Source of the DNA: an uncultured bacterium
GTDB taxonomy: Bacteria; Pseudomonadota; Gammaproteobacteria; Burkholderiales; Burkholderiaceae_D
DNA length: 6,581 bases
Assembly: GCA_903872555.1 (NCBI GenBank)
Contig: CAIQLE010000248.1
Coordinates: 1-6,581, forward strand
Direction: 5' to 3'
Shown: piece by piece, positions 6,128-6,581 of the stretch
Layout of the letters: each line of letters opens with the position of its first letter
Numbering within the stretch: the first letter of the stretch is position 1
Made by a program: the position numbers and the translations under genes
The notes under the pieces: generated by a model
Databases searched by the model: none
Seen by the model: the letters and a program-made list of their open reading frames with translations, nothing else
What the model was told of the DNA's origin: nothing

Positions 6128-6581
6128 ATGCTATCGCCCGCACAATCTGAAATCCTCCATCCCGCCACTGATGCCAAAGACGCATGGCAGCGCCTGATCG
6201 AGAATGCCAAAAATGATGCCGTCAGCATCACCGACATGATCCGTGAAGCCGAAGCGCTCAAACTGAATAATGACTTTGAACGATCCAAGTTATTGTTTGA
6301 GACCTGGCTCAAGCACAGCAGCTCACCGCATAAATTCGTCGCCTGGTTTAACTTTGGCGTGATACTTTTTGCGCAGGGCGACAAGGCCTATGCCAAAAAA
6401 GCCTATGAGAGCGCGCTGCAGATCAAGCCTGATTTTTTTCAGGCAAAAATCAATCTGGGCACCACACTGGAAGCAGAAGGCGATGTGGATGCTGCGCTGG
6501 CGATCTGGGAAAAAATCGTCGCCGATCCGGTGTCTGTCTCGACGCCTGAGTTTCTGATTCTGTCCCTGAACAATATAGGCA
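6128..6581 (+). CDS. TPR protein, N-terminal part (possible SPINDLY/O-GlcNAc-transferase-like GT41 protein), 3' truncated
   Basis: An open frame from ATG 6128 runs off the right edge, 151 codons in view. It starts 7 nt after the tolC stop, with no clear Shine-Dalgarno, so it may depend on coupled translation. There is no signal peptide or membrane helix, so a cytoplasmic location is expected. Residues about 35-69 form a degenerate helical repeat. Residues 70-103 are a textbook 34-residue TPR (Trp73, Gly77, Ala89, Tyr93, Ala96, Pro101), 104-137 a second one (Gly111, Ala123, Trp127), and LSLNNIG (145-151) begins another. The order FETWL, WFNFGVIL, KPDFFQAKINLGTTLE, then LNNIG recalls the TPR region of bacterial SPINDLY-type O-linked GlcNAc transferases, but the glycosyltransferase domain, if any, is beyond the window. 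It could equally be a plain TPR scaffold for the secretion system. TPR assignment is firm; enzyme assignment is tentative. Confidence 0.8.
   Translation, partial: MLSPAQSEILHPATDAKDAWQRLIENAKNDAVSITDMIREAEALKLNNDFERSKLLFETWLKHSSSPHKFVAWFNFGVILFAQGDKAYAKKAYESALQIKPDFFQAKINLGTTLEAEGDVDAALAIWEKIVADPVSVSTPEFLILSLNNIG

Noticed and set aside
5998..6384. 128-residue antisense frame over the TolC/TPR junction
   Set aside because: It overlaps the end of tolC and the convincing TPR gene and has no recognisable content; the forward TPR frame matches the 34-residue consensus well.
6369..6557. 62-residue forward frame near the right edge
   Set aside because: It lies out of frame inside the TPR gene and its Arg/Lys/Trp-rich translation has no coding signature.

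Overview
The window carries a type I secretion (T1SS) locus from a Gram-negative bacterium. It holds the 3' end of a large calcium-binding secreted protein, then its probable export machinery (ABC permease/ATPase, HlyD-type periplasmic adaptor, TolC-type outer-membrane channel), then the 5' end of a tetratricopeptide-repeat (TPR) gene. Base composition is moderate (about half G+C by eye). The style of the genes, namely a LapB-like transporter, a substrate with a degenerate octapeptide tract plus DxNxDG loops, and a TPR gene directly behind tolC, fits a betaproteobacterium, perhaps Oxalobacteraceae such as Undibacterium. That taxonomic guess is pattern recognition only.

Layout: (1) 1-1027, + strand, C-terminal 341 residues of a large secreted protein, open at the left edge. 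It shows an octapeptide-repeat tract (about 14-154), four EF-hand-like DxNx[D/N]G loops (203-538) and a T1SS-type C-terminal end. (2) 1048-1080, a strong intrinsic terminator. (3) 1081-1263, a structured AT-richer intergenic region with several inverted repeats, two weak candidate sigma70 promoters and an AGGAGG without a properly spaced ATG, GTG or TTG. (4) 1264-3477, ABC transporter with an N-terminal C39-like domain that has lost its catalytic residues. (5) 3474-4745, membrane-fusion protein, overlapping the previous gene by ATGA. (6) 4735-6120, TolC-family protein starting at GTG and overlapping the adaptor gene by 11 nt. (7) 6128 to the right edge, a TPR protein 7 nt behind tolC, truncated by the window.

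How they work together: the three export genes form one tightly packed, probably translationally coupled operon that builds the inner-membrane/periplasm/outer-membrane conduit. The upstream calcium-binding protein is the obvious substrate. The terminator between them and the separate intergenic region suggest that substrate and exporter are transcribed separately. The TPR gene sits in the same operon. Its beginning resembles the TPR domain of bacterial SPINDLY/O-GlcNAc-transferase-like (GT41) proteins, so a coupled glycosylation step on the secreted protein is possible, but the catalytic part lies outside the window and this is inference.

No RNA gene, insertion sequence, CRISPR array or origin was seen.
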